A stretch of 14,390 bases of DNA from Lachnospiraceae bacterium (GTDB lineage Bacteria > Bacillota > Clostridia > Lachnospirales > Lachnospiraceae), in contig DNUZ01000023.1 of the NCBI GenBank assembly GCA_003507655.1, forward strand, positions 25,699-40,088. The letters are read 5' to 3'. Under the pieces are notes generated by a model, which was not told where the DNA came from, did not search any database, and worked only from the letters and a program-made list of their open reading frames with translations. A program made the position numbers and the translations under genes. Numbering within the stretch: the stretch's first letter is position 1; each line of letters opens with the position of its first letter. This document shows, piece after piece, positions 5,303 through 14,388 of the stretch.

Positions 5303-6652
5303 ATGGCATTTGACAGTTTATCAGAAAAACTGCAAAACGTATTTAAGGGACTGCGAAGCAAGGGCCGCCTGAGTGAAGAAGATGTCAAGGCAGCGTTAAA
5401 AGAAGTAAAATTAGCACTGTTAGAGGCAGACGTAAACTTCAAGGTGGTTAAGAACTTTGTAAAGACCGTGCAGGAACAGGCCGTAGGAAGTGATGTCTTA
5501 AACGGTCTGAATCCGGGACAGACAGTCATCAAGATCGTAAATGATGAGATGGTCCGTCTGATGGGGTCTGAGACAACAGAGATCGCACTTCGTCCGGGAA
5601 GTGAGACAACCGTGATCATGATGACCGGTCTGCAGGGAGCAGGTAAGACGACAACGACTGCAAAGTTAGCAGGAAAGTTCAAACAAAAGGGTAAAAAACC
5701 ATTGTTAGTAGCATGTGATGTCTACCGTCCGGCAGCGATCGAACAATTGAAGATCAACGGAGAAAAGCAGGGCGTAGAAGTCTTTGCCATGGGCGATAAG
5801 AACAGTCCGGTGGATATTGCAAAGGCAGCGGTCGAACATGCGGCGAAAAACGGCAATACCGTTGTGATCTTAGATACAGCCGGAAGACTTCATGTAGATG
5901 AAGATATGATGCAGGAACTTGCAGCGATCAAAGAAAACGTTGACGTGGCACAGACAATCTTAGTCGTAGATGCCATGACAGGACAGGATGCAGTCAATGT
6001 TGCAGGAACCTTTGATGAAAAAATAGGAATTGACGGCGTCATTTTAACAAAATTAGACGGCGATACGAGAGGTGGAGCGGCACTTTCCATTCGGGCAGTG
6101 ACCGGAAAACCGATATTGTATGCAGGAATGGGTGAAAAACTTTCTGATCTAGAGCAGTTTCATCCGGATCGCATGGCGAGCAGGATCCTTGGAATGGGAG
6201 ATGTGCTGACACTGATCGAGAAGGCACAGGAAGAGATAGACGAGGACAAAGCCCGTGAAATGGAGAAAAAGCTCAAAAAGGCAGAATTTGGTTTTGATGA
6301 TTATTTAGAATCCATGAACCAGATGAAAAAAATGGGTGGACTTTCCAGTATCCTTAGCATGATGCCGGGCATCGGCGGAAGCCAGATCGCAGAGATCGAA
6401 AATGCGATGGATGAGAAAAAGATGGCAAGAATCGAAGGGATCATTTATTCCATGACTCCGCAGGAGCGTGCGAATCCTTCTATCTTAAATCCGAGTAGAA
6501 AACGCAGAGTTGCGAATGGGGCTGGAGTAGATATCAGCGAAGTGAACCGATTGGTCAAACAGTTTGAACAGTCCAGAAAACTGATGAAACAGATGCCCGG
6601 AATGATGGGCGCTAAAGGTGGTAAAAGAGGAAGATTCAAATTTCCTTTTTAA
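5303..6652 (+). CDS. ffh: Signal recognition particle protein Ffh (SRP54)
   Basis: A full-length 449-residue SRP GTPase. With 4.5S-type RNA it binds signal sequences of nascent membrane and secreted proteins and delivers ribosomes to the receptor FtsY at the membrane. The N domain covers about 1-90. The G domain has GLQGAGKT (109-116, P-loop), DVYRPAA (139-145), DTAGR (191-195) and TKLDGD (249-254). The Met-rich M domain covers about 297-449, with the RNA-binding helix-turn-helix around NPSRKRRVANGAG and Met clusters (LMKQMPGMMG) near the end. No key residue is missing. It is in the usual place between ylxM and rpsP and shares their promoter. Confidence 0.98.
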   Translation: MAFDSLSEKLQNVFKGLRSKGRLSEEDVKAALKEVKLALLEADVNFKVVKNFVKTVQEQAVGSDVLNGLNPGQTVIKIVNDEMVRLMGSETTEIALRPGSETTVIMMTGLQGAGKTTTTAKLAGKFKQKGKKPLLVACDVYRPAAIEQLKINGEKQGVEVFAMGDKNSPVDIAKAAVEHAAKNGNTVVILDTAGRLHVDEDMMQELAAIKENVDVAQTILVVDAMTGQDAVNVAGTFDEKIGIDGVILTKLDGDTRGGAALSIRAVTGKPILYAGMGEKLSDLEQFHPDRMASRILGMGDVLTLIEKAQEEIDEDKAREMEKKLKKAEFGFDDYLESMNQMKKMGGLSSILSMMPGIGGSQIAEIENAMDEKKMARIEGIIYSMTPQERANPSILNPSRKRRVANGAGVDISEVNRLVKQFEQSRKLMKQMPGMMGAKGGKRGRFKFPF

Positions 6653-6690
6653 CAATATAGAAATCAATAACCTATGAGGAGGTGAAACAG

Positions 6691-6936
6691 ATGGCAGTAA
6701 AAATCAGATTAAGAAGAATGGGACAGAAAAAAGCACCTTTCTATAGAATCGTTGTTGCAGATTCCAGATCTCCAAGAGATGGAAGATTCATCGAAGAAAT
6801 CGGAACTTACGATCCAACTAAGGATCCAAGCGAGTACCACGTTAACGAAGAGTTAGCAAAGAAATGGTTAGCAAATGGTGCAAAACCAACCGATACAGTA
6901 GGCAGAATCTTTAAAGAAGCCGGAATCGAGAAATAA
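6691..6936 (+). CDS. rpsP: 30S ribosomal protein S16
   Basis: An 81-residue protein with the S16 signature [20 protein letters not shown] at its N-terminus and the conserved [19 protein letters not shown] segment (26-44). S16 binds 16S rRNA early in assembly of the small subunit. The start is ATG 6691: an ideal AGGAGGTGA (6677-6685) precedes it by 5 bases, and the GTG at 6682 lies inside that site. The gap from ffh is 38 bases with no terminator, so it belongs to the same operon. The khpA gene follows after 17 bases. Confidence 0.98.
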   Translation: MAVKIRLRRMGQKKAPFYRIVVADSRSPRDGRFIEEIGTYDPTKDPSEYHVNEELAKKWLANGAKPTDTVGRIFKEAGIEK

Positions 6937-6953
6937 TTGGTGAGGTGGATGTG

Positions 6954-7184
6954 ATGAAAGAATTAGTAGAAGTAATTGCGAAATCACTCGTTGATTATCC
7001 GGATGAAGTCCAGGTCACCGAGACAGAGAATGACAAAGCAGTTGTTCTCGAATTAAAGGTTGCCCAGTCAGATATGGGCAAAGTCATTGGCAAACAGGGA
7101 CGTATTGCAAAAGCGATCCGTACTGTAGTCAAAGCGGCTGCATCCAAAGAAGATAGAAAAGTTATCGTAGAGATTATGCAGTAG
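6954..7184 (+). CDS. khpA: KH-domain RNA-binding protein KhpA (YlqC)
   Basis: A 76-residue single KH domain with the RNA-binding GxxG loop as GKQG (46-49) in VIGKQGRIAKAIR. In Gram-positive bacteria KhpA pairs with KhpB (Jag) and binds RNAs, with effects on cell division and envelope synthesis. The start is taken at ATG 6954, preceded by GAGGTGG (6942-6948); GTG codons at 6945 and 6951 are in frame but overlap or crowd that site, and the family starts with MKELVEVIA. It lies in its usual position between rpsP and rimM. A strong terminator-like hairpin begins within 6 bases of its stop. Confidence 0.95.
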   Translation: MKELVEVIAKSLVDYPDEVQVTETENDKAVVLELKVAQSDMGKVIGKQGRIAKAIRTVVKAAASKEDRKVIVEIMQ

Positions 7185-7189
7185 CAGTC

Positions 7190-7237
7190 AGGAGTCTTAA
7201 AATTCCCGGAGAATGGGAAGTTTAGGACTCTTTTATT
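7190..7237 (+). terminator. Intrinsic terminator or attenuator between khpA and rimM
   Basis: GAGTCTTAAA (7192-7201) pairs with TTTAGGACTC (7221-7230) with one GU pair, and the inner arms TTCCC (7203-7207) and GGGAA (7215-7219) continue the stem; TTTTATT follows at 7231. This has the form of a factor-independent terminator, yet rimM and trmD follow with no obvious new promoter, so it probably works as a partial terminator that lowers rimM-trmD output relative to rpsP-khpA. Confidence 0.75.
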
Positions 7238-7263
7238 CTATAAACGAAAAGGAATGGAGAATT

Positions 7264-7806
7264 ATGACAGAATTATATCAGGTGGGTGCCATTACCCAGA
7301 CACATGGGATCCGTGGAGAGGTCAAAGTATTTCCAATGACCGATGATGTGTCGCGCTTTAAGAATATGAAAGAACTGATTTTAGATACCGGAAAAGAACA
7401 GATCGTGTTAGAAGTGACAAGTGCAAGACCGCAAAAAAATCTGGTCATTCTAAAATTTAAAGGAATAGATAACATCAATGATGTGGAAAAATATAAAGGC
7501 TGTGGATTGTTTGTAACCAAAGAGAACCGTGTAAAATGCAAAAAAGACGAATATTTTATTGCGGATCTGATCGGTCTGCGTGCCATAGACGAAGAAGGAG
7601 AAGCCTTTGGAACCATCAGTGATGTGATACAGACCGGGGCAAACGATGTTTATGTTGTAACGACAAAGCAGGGAGAAGAAGTGATGATCCCTGCGATCAA
7701 GGACTGTATATTAGAGGTGTCCGTGGAAGAACAGGATGGACAGGCAGGCTATGTCAGAATACATCTGCTGCCGGGACTATTAGATCTGAACAACAATCGT
7801 AAATAA
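7264..7806 (+). CDS. rimM: Ribosome maturation factor RimM
   Basis: A 180-residue protein. RimM binds S19 and assists 16S rRNA processing and maturation of the 30S head. The N-terminal beta-barrel carries the signature VGAITQTHGIRGEVKVFP (7-24), and the C-terminal PRC-barrel domain begins near 98 (EYFIADLIGLRA) and includes GANDVYVV and the closing LLPGLLDL. The start is ATG 7264: an in-frame ATG at 7213 would place the first codons inside the upstream hairpin and add residues alien to the family. The ribosome site is GGAATGGAGA (7251-7260). trmD begins 11 bases after the stop. Confidence 0.97.
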   Translation: MTELYQVGAITQTHGIRGEVKVFPMTDDVSRFKNMKELILDTGKEQIVLEVTSARPQKNLVILKFKGIDNINDVEKYKGCGLFVTKENRVKCKKDEYFIADLIGLRAIDEEGEAFGTISDVIQTGANDVYVVTTKQGEEVMIPAIKDCILEVSVEEQDGQAGYVRIHLLPGLLDLNNNRK

Positions 7807-7817
7807 TAGGAGAAGAC

Positions 7818-8540
7818 ATGAGATTTCATATATTAACCCTGTTTCCTGACATGGTGGAGCAGGGACTTCATACCAGTATTATTGGAAGAGCAGTTGAAAA
7901 AGGACTGCTGGCCATTGAAGCGGTCAATATCCGTGATTATACCTTAGACAAGCATAAAAAAGTGGACGATTATCCCTATGGGGGCGGGGCAGGCATGGTG
8001 ATGCAGGCACAGCCGATCTACGATGCTTATTTATCCATCGTAGAAAAAATCGGATATCGTCCAAGGACCATCTATTTAACTCCGCAGGGACCGCTTTTTA
8101 CACAGCAGGCAGCAAAAGAGTTTGCATTAGAGGAAGATGTGATCCTGCTCTGCGGACACTATGAGGGAGTAGACGAGCGTGTCTTAGAGGAGATCGTAAC
8201 CGATTACATTTCCATAGGAGATTATGTACTGACCGGAGGAGAACTTCCGGCAATGGTCTTAGTCGATGCCATCTCCCGTATGGTTCCGGGAGTGTTAAAA
8301 AACCAGGAATCCGGTGAAACCGAATCCTTAGAAGGAAATCTGTTAGAATACCCGCAGTATTCCAGACCGGAGGTGTGGCGGGAGAAAGCCGTTCCGTCAA
8401 TCCTGTTATCGGGAAATCATCAAAAGGTAGACGAATGGCGAAGAGAACAGTCGATCTTACGCACCAAAGAGAGAAGACCGGATTTGTTTGAGCGGGCAGA
8501 ATTAAGTGAGAAAGAACGAAAAGTATACGGAAATGAATAG
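7818..8540 (+). CDS. trmD: tRNA (guanine-N1)-methyltransferase TrmD
   Basis: A 240-residue enzyme that methylates G37 at N1 in tRNAs with G36 using S-adenosylmethionine, preventing +1 frameshifts. All trefoil-knot (SPOUT) motifs are present: DDYPYGGGAGM (50-60), YLTPQG (86-91), CGHYEGVDER (112-121), SIGDYVLTGGE (132-142), YPQYSRP (178-184) and LLSGNH in the linker to the C-terminal helical domain. Length is normal. It follows rimM as in most Firmicutes. The gene often found next, rplS (L19), is absent; the heat-shock promoter follows instead. There is no strong terminator, only a 5-bp stem TCAGA/TCTGA at 8542-8558 without a T-run. Confidence 0.98.
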   Translation: MRFHILTLFPDMVEQGLHTSIIGRAVEKGLLAIEAVNIRDYTLDKHKKVDDYPYGGGAGMVMQAQPIYDAYLSIVEKIGYRPRTIYLTPQGPLFTQQAAKEFALEEDVILLCGHYEGVDERVLEEIVTDYISIGDYVLTGGELPAMVLVDAISRMVPGVLKNQESGETESLEGNLLEYPQYSRPEVWREKAVPSILLSGNHQKVDEWRREQSILRTKERRPDLFERAELSEKERKVYGNE

Positions 8541-8601
8541 GTCAGAATTATTCTCTGAAATATAAAATAGAAGAAAAACACAAAAAAATCACAAATATCA
8601 G

Positions 8602-8630
8602 TTGACAAAGAAAAACAACGGTGCTATCTT
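8602..8630 (+). promoter_or_regulatory. Sigma-A-type promoter of the hrcA-grpE-dnaK-dnaJ operon
   Basis: TTGACA at 8602-8607 and TATCTT at 8625-8630 are separated by 17 bases. The start of transcription should fall near 8637, so the CIRCE operator beginning at 8644 lies just inside the transcribed region, the standard arrangement for HrcA control. Confidence 0.88.
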
Positions 8631-8643
8631 AAGTACATAGATA

Positions 8644-8670
8644 TTAGCACTCCACCTAAATGAGTGCTAA
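8644..8670. promoter_or_regulatory. CIRCE operator (HrcA binding site)
   Basis: The element is a perfect match to the consensus TTAGCACTC-N9-GAGTGCTAA, with arms at 8644-8652 and 8662-8670. HrcA, stabilised by GroEL, binds this site and represses the operon; heat stress frees it. It also forms a stem in the 5' end of the mRNA. It is the only CIRCE I find in the window. Confidence 0.98.
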
Positions 8671-8696
8671 CAAACCTCAGAAGGTCAGGTGAGATC

Positions 8697-9734
8697 ATGG
8701 AGATGCTCGATGAGAGAAAGACAAAAATCTTAAAAGCCATCATCCGTAATTATTTAGAGACAGGAGAACCGGTTGGTTCAAGAACCATTTCAAAAGATTC
8801 GGATTTGAATTTGAGTTCAGCAACCATTCGTAATGAGATGGCGGACTTAGAAGAGATGGGTTATATATTGCAGCCGCATACCTCGGCAGGCAGGATTCCT
8901 TCTGACAAAGGTTATCGTTTTTATGTCGATCACCTGATTGAGGAAAAAGATAACGAAGTCACACAGATGAAGGAGTTCATGATAGAACATACCGAGAAAG
9001 TGGAGCAGGTATTAAAACAGGTAGCAAAGGTACTTGCAACAAATACCAATTATGCAGCGATGATCAGTGCTCCAAGCTATCAGAAGAGCCGGGTAAAATT
9101 CATCCAGTTATCACAGGTAGATGATGAACAGATTCTTGCCGTTATCGTAAGAGAGGGCAACATCGTAAAGAACAAGATCATTTCCGTGGGTGAGCCGCTT
9201 GGAAATGAAAGACTTCTGAAGCTGAACATCCTGTTGAATTCCAACTTAAACGGTCTTTCCATAGACCAGATCAATTTAGGAATGATCTCTTTATTAAAAG
9301 AACAGGCAGGGATAGACAGTGGAATCGTCAGTGATGTCTTAGATGCAGTAGCAGAGGCGATCGGTGAGGATGAAGATTTACAGATTTATACCAGCGGAGC
9401 AACAAACATTTTTAAATATCCGGAACTGAGTGATTCGAAGAGTGCCAGTGAGCTGATCGAGGCATTTGAAGAAAAACAGGAATTAGCAAGCCTTGTATCT
9501 GAAACCTTAAACTCAGAAGAGAATACGGGAATTCAGGTTTATATAGGAAATGAAACCCCGATCCAGACCATGAAAGATTGCAGTGTAGTCACCGCAACTT
9601 ATGAATTAGGAGAGGGAATACAGGGAACCATTGGAATCATCGGTCCAAAGCGAATGGATTATGAGAATGTAATGGATAACCTGAAAAATTTGAAAGTGCA
9701 GTTGGATGATATCTTTCGAAAACCGAAAGATTAG
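8697..9734 (+). CDS. hrcA: Heat-inducible transcription repressor HrcA
   Basis: A 345-residue repressor. The N-terminal winged helix (about 1-80) has GEPVGSRTISKD (23-34), the recognition segment LSSATIRNEMADLEEMGYI (39-57) and HTSAGRIPSDKGYRFYVD (61-78). A GAF-like domain and inserted dimerisation region follow, ending in GTIGIIGPKRMDYENV. It represses its own operon through the CIRCE site upstream. The start could be 8697 or 8703; a GTG at 8664 is in frame but lies in the operator and adds atypical residues, so I rejected it. AGGTGAG (8687-8693) is the ribosome site. grpE follows after 21 bases. Confidence 0.97.
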   Translation: MEMLDERKTKILKAIIRNYLETGEPVGSRTISKDSDLNLSSATIRNEMADLEEMGYILQPHTSAGRIPSDKGYRFYVDHLIEEKDNEVTQMKEFMIEHTEKVEQVLKQVAKVLATNTNYAAMISAPSYQKSRVKFIQLSQVDDEQILAVIVREGNIVKNKIISVGEPLGNERLLKLNILLNSNLNGLSIDQINLGMISLLKEQAGIDSGIVSDVLDAVAEAIGEDEDLQIYTSGATNIFKYPELSDSKSASELIEAFEEKQELASLVSETLNSEENTGIQVYIGNETPIQTMKDCSVVTATYELGEGIQGTIGIIGPKRMDYENVMDNLKNLKVQLDDIFRKPKD

Positions 9735-9755
9735 CATAGAGAAAGGTGGAACATC

Positions 9756-10382
9756 ATGGCAGAGAATAAGACAGAGGAAGAAATCTTAGAAACAGATACT
9801 GTCAACGAAGAAGCCTCTTCAGCAGAAGAGGAAACCAAAGAAGCCGGCAATGAAGCTTCCGCAGGCGAAACAGAAGCCAAAGAAGCAGAGGAAAAGGCGG
9901 ATAAGAAAGCAGAAAAGAAAGAGAAAAAGGCGAAGAAGAAAAAAGATAAGAAAGACGAACAGATCGAAGAACTTCAGGATCGGGTCAGACGCCAGATGGC
10001 AGAGTTTGATAACTTCCGTAAGAGAACGGAAAAAGAAAAAGCCCAGATGTTTGAAGTCGGAGCTAAGAGTATTATCGAAAAGATCCTTCCGGTCATAGAC
10101 AATTTTGAAAGAGGACTCGCAAGTATCCCGGAGGAAGAAGCAGGAAGTGCTTTTGCCGATGGAATGAACATGATATATAAGCAGCTCATGAATGAGTTAG
10201 AGCAGGCTGGTGTAGCACCAATTGAAGCAGTTGGCGAAGAATTTGATCCGGAATACCACAATGCTGTGATGCAGGTGGAAAATGACGAATTAGAATCAGG
10301 AACCGTTGCACAGGAATTACAAAAAGGCTACACATACCGTGACAGTGTGGTAAGACACAGCATGGTAGCAGTCGTACAGTAA
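9756..10382 (+). CDS. grpE: Nucleotide exchange factor GrpE
   Basis: A 208-residue co-chaperone that releases ADP from DnaK and acts as a heat sensor in the cycle. Residues 1-47 are acidic and Glu/Ala-rich, and 48-67 are almost continuously Lys with Glu, Ala and Asp; both are low-complexity and variable in the family. The long dimeric coiled coil includes DNFRKRTEKEK (85-95) and VIDNFERGL, and the C-terminal beta domain contains EYHNAV and LQKGYTYRDSVVRHSMVAV (188-206). The start has a good GAAAGGTGGA site (9741-9750). It sits between hrcA and dnaK, co-regulated by CIRCE. Confidence 0.97.
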   Translation: MAENKTEEEILETDTVNEEASSAEEETKEAGNEASAGETEAKEAEEKADKKAEKKEKKAKKKKDKKDEQIEELQDRVRRQMAEFDNFRKRTEKEKAQMFEVGAKSIIEKILPVIDNFERGLASIPEEEAGSAFADGMNMIYKQLMNELEQAGVAPIEAVGEEFDPEYHNAVMQVENDELESGTVAQELQKGYTYRDSVVRHSMVAVVQ

Positions 10383-10421
10383 GCAGCAAAGAAAGAATTC
10401 ATATATATTTAGGAGGAATGA

Positions 10422-12305
<1,884 letters not shown>

Positions 12306-12353
12306 AAGCAGGCAAAAATACTGTAGCAGACAGTGAGGCAGGCTTTAGAGGAA

Positions 12354-12383
12354 AAGGGTTGGCGGCATCTGCCGTCAGCCCTT
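12354..12383 (+). other. Large GU-containing hairpin between dnaK and dnaJ
   Basis: AAGGGTTGGCGGCA (12354-12367) pairs with TGCCGTCAGCCCTT (12370-12383) over 13 usable pairs, two of them GU, leaving a tetraloop ATCT. No T-run follows on the + strand (ATACACG), so it is not a strong terminator. It more likely stabilises the 3' end of hrcA-grpE-dnaK message or attenuates dnaJ; it lies 26 bases before the dnaJ start. On the - strand the stem is followed by TTTTCC, so a weak reverse terminator is possible. Confidence 0.6.
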
Positions 12384-12409
12384 ATACACGATAAAAGAAG
12401 GAACAGATT

Positions 12410-13600
12410 ATGGCAGAACAGAAAAGAGATTATTATGAAGTCCTCGGCGTCGAAAAAAATGCCGATGATGCAGCAATCAAAAAAGCATATCGTGCATTGG
12501 CAAAAAAATATCATCCTGACATGAATCCGGGGGATCAAGAGGCTGAAAAGAAGTTCAAAGAGGCGTCCGAGGCATATGCAGTACTTAGTGATCCTGAAAA
12601 GAGAAAACAGTATGACCAGTTTGGTCATGCAGCCTTCGAAGGTGGTGCAGGCGGAGCCGGTGGATTTGATTTCTCAGGCATGGATTTTGGCGATATATTT
12701 GGTGATATATTTGGTGACTTCTTCGGAGGAGGGACTTCCAGGAGAGGACCGGACAATGGACCAAGACGAGGAGCAAATTTACGCGCAAGAGTGCGTATTA
12801 CATTTGAGGAAGCAGTTTTCGGCTGTGAGAAACAGATCGAGATCACATTAAAAGATGAGTGTACCACCTGTGGCGGTTCCGGTGCGAAACCGGGAACAAG
12901 CAAAGACACCTGTCCAAAATGTGGTGGAAAAGGAAAAGTTATGTACACCCAGCAGTCACTCTTTGGTATGGTACAGAATGTACAGACCTGTCCGGAATGT
13001 GGTGGAACAGGACAGATCATCAAAGAAAAATGTAAAGACTGTCATGGAACAGGCTATATTGCAAAGAGAAAGAAGATTAGTGTTATGATCCCGGCAGGAA
13101 TTGACAATGGTCAGAGCGTGCGCATCCGTGATAAAGGCGAGCCGGGCATCAATGGCGGTCCAAGAGGCGACCTGTTAGTAGAAGTTATGATCAGCGGTCA
13201 TCCGATCTTCCAGAGACAGGATACCAACCTTTATTCTACAGCACCAATCTCTTTTGCACAGGCAGCACTTGGTGGAGAAGTCCGTATCAGTACCATAGAT
13301 GGGGATGTCTTATACGATGTGAAACCGGGAACACAGACAGACACAAGAATCCGGTTAAAAGGAAAAGGTGTGCCGTCACTTCGAAATAAGAATGTCCGTG
13401 GTGACCACTATGTTACCTTAGTGGTACAGGTGCCGACAGGCTTAAGCAGTGAGGCAAAAGAGGCATTGCGTAAATTTGATGAGGTCAGCGGCAATTCCTT
13501 AAACAGCCAGAATGGGGCAGCCGGAAATAAAGAAAAACCGGAAAAATCAAAGAAAAAAGGATTTATGGGAAAAATCAAAGAAACCTTAGATGATATTTAA
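12410..13600 (+). CDS. dnaJ: Chaperone protein DnaJ (type A Hsp40)
   Basis: A 396-residue co-chaperone that delivers clients to DnaK and triggers its ATPase. The J domain (about 5-70) has HPD at 35-37. The Gly/Phe region (78-108) contains a tandem [16 protein letters not shown] run made by a near-exact nucleotide repeat. Four zinc motifs are intact: CTTCGGSG (151), CPKCGGKG (168), CPECGGTG (194) and CKDCHGTG (208). The client-binding C-terminal domains follow, with a Lys-rich tail ([21 protein letters not shown] region). The start has an AGAAGGA site. It lies 104 bases after dnaK, behind the hairpin, and is followed by the operon terminator. Confidence 0.98.
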   Translation: MAEQKRDYYEVLGVEKNADDAAIKKAYRALAKKYHPDMNPGDQEAEKKFKEASEAYAVLSDPEKRKQYDQFGHAAFEGGAGGAGGFDFSGMDFGDIFGDIFGDFFGGGTSRRGPDNGPRRGANLRARVRITFEEAVFGCEKQIEITLKDECTTCGGSGAKPGTSKDTCPKCGGKGKVMYTQQSLFGMVQNVQTCPECGGTGQIIKEKCKDCHGTGYIAKRKKISVMIPAGIDNGQSVRIRDKGEPGINGGPRGDLLVEVMISGHPIFQRQDTNLYSTAPISFAQAALGGEVRISTIDGDVLYDVKPGTQTDTRIRLKGKGVPSLRNKNVRGDHYVTLVVQVPTGLSSEAKEALRKFDEVSGNSLNSQNGAAGNKEKPEKSKKKGFMGKIKETLDDI

Positions 13601-13645
13601 AGATATTTAAGATCACATAAAAAATTCCATACAAAACATGCAGTC

Positions 13646-13700
13646 AGTGCCAAGGGCAGGATTCCTAGGAGTCACACCTTGGCACTTGCTATTTTATTTT
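13646..13700 (+). terminator. Intrinsic terminator of the heat-shock operon
   Basis: AGTGCCAAGG (13646-13655) and CCTTGGCACT (13677-13686) form a perfect 10-bp stem with a 21-base loop, followed by the T-rich tail TGCTATTTTATTTT. It closes the hrcA-grpE-dnaK-dnaJ unit. The loop itself contains AGGA-T-TCCT, which may add a small inner stem. Confidence 0.93.
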
Positions 13701-13714
13701 AGATAGTATAAAAT
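13686..13714 (+). promoter_or_regulatory. Possible promoter for the J-like gene
   Basis: TTGCTA (13686-13691) and TAAAAT (13709-13714) have a 17-base spacer. The -35 overlaps the end of the terminator stem. This would give a leader of about 65 bases before the ATG at 13787. The match is moderate and the region is T-rich, so chance is possible. Confidence 0.45.
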
Positions 13715-13786
13715 TAGGTGGAATAGCAAAAATGCACAAAGTATGCAAAGCGGCGGGTCAGGCGAAGATACAAAGGAGCGGATAGC

Positions 13787-14236
13787 ATGGGAAAAGCTCA
13801 GAATAGCAATGCCGAGCATTTTCAGCAATGGTGCTTTCAGGAAACCGCAAAGTTAGAACGGAAGAGGAAAGAACTAGAGCGGGAAGAAAAACTGTTAGAA
13901 CAGGAAAAAAGTCTTTTGAATATGAAGTTAGATATTCTGAAAGAAGAATACCGTAAGTTAGCGGATGAAAAAGAACAGTTCAAGCGCGAAAAGCAGTATC
14001 ATGCATGGGAAGAGCAGAAACGTGAACAGAAAAAAGAGCGGAAGACCTATGAGAGCGAAAGCACGCTGACCATGAAACCGGAGCTGTTTTTTCGGGGCGT
14101 TGGAAATGAGCTGATGCTGAAAAAGCGTTATAAGGATCTGATCAAAATATATCACCCGGACAATGTGGCGGGCGATACCAGAACCGTTCAGGAAATCAAT
14201 AAAGAATATGAGAAAATGAAACAATTGTTTTTATAA
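13787..14236 (+). CDS. Coiled-coil protein with C-terminal J-like (HPD) segment
   Basis: A 149-residue protein. Residues 20-90 are a continuous, very highly charged coiled coil (Lys/Glu/Arg/Gln). Residues 100-148 resemble the core of a J domain: FFRGVGNELMLKKRYKDL, then KIYHPD with the HPD triad at 123-125, then a third helix EINKEYEKMKQLF. The J helix I is reduced, so it is a short or minimal J domain placed at the C-terminus rather than the N-terminus. It may recruit DnaK/Hsp70 to a partner held by the coiled coil. A strong ribosome site (AAAGGAG, 13772-13778) precedes the ATG. It follows dnaJ but is separated by a strong terminator, so it is probably independently transcribed. The genes prmA and rsmE, found here in Bacillus subtilis, are absent. 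I know no named function. Confidence 0.8.
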   Translation: MGKAQNSNAEHFQQWCFQETAKLERKRKELEREEKLLEQEKSLLNMKLDILKEEYRKLADEKEQFKREKQYHAWEEQKREQKKERKTYESESTLTMKPELFFRGVGNELMLKKRYKDLIKIYHPDNVAGDTRTVQEINKEYEKMKQLFL

Positions 14237-14247
14237 AGATTAGGGTG

Positions 14248-14388
14248 TCAAAAGGCGGTTTCAAGTTTTTTGATCGGCAACTTGCACAAAGCCGAGTCTA
14301 TTTTGTTCCGTTGTACGAAAATAAGAAAATCTAAGTCTGCCTGGGTCAGGTTGTGATGGAGTGACGTGTACGTCTTAAACACCCCGTC
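14248..14388 (-). CDS. Possible C-terminal end of a protein entering from the right (- strand)
   Basis: A - strand frame is open from the window edge to a TGA at 14248-14250, giving 46 residues (DGVFKTYTSLHHNLTQADLD and then FLIFVQRNKI…). The composition is protein-like, and convergent orientation with the J-like gene would fit a gap with no promoter. I recognise no family. A competing + strand frame of 29 codons (GTG at 14246 to TAA) overlaps it, and the length is not far beyond chance. Apart from this I see nothing assignable in 14237-14390; there is no clear terminator, only TTTTTT at 14265-14271. Confidence 0.3.
   Translation of the reverse strand, partial: DGVFKTYTSLHHNLTQADLDFLIFVQRNKIDSALCKLPIKKLETAF

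Noticed and set aside
8664..8696. Longer HrcA beginning at GTG 8664
   Set aside because: The codon lies in the CIRCE arm, has no ribosome site, and the added residues are not part of the HrcA family.
9850..10098. 82-residue Lys/Arg-rich + strand frame inside grpE
   Set aside because: It is an out-of-frame shadow of the AAG/AAA-rich grpE linker; extreme composition follows from the codon pattern and grpE is intact.
12625..13023. 132-residue Pro-rich - strand frame opposite dnaJ
   Set aside because: The Pro-rich and Cys-containing sequence mirrors the Gly-rich and zinc-motif codons of dnaJ; there is no independent evidence for a gene.
14363..14374. GACGT-GT-ACGTC dyad near the right edge
   Set aside because: Arms of 5 bases are short and there is no gene context to make it an operator or a recombination site.
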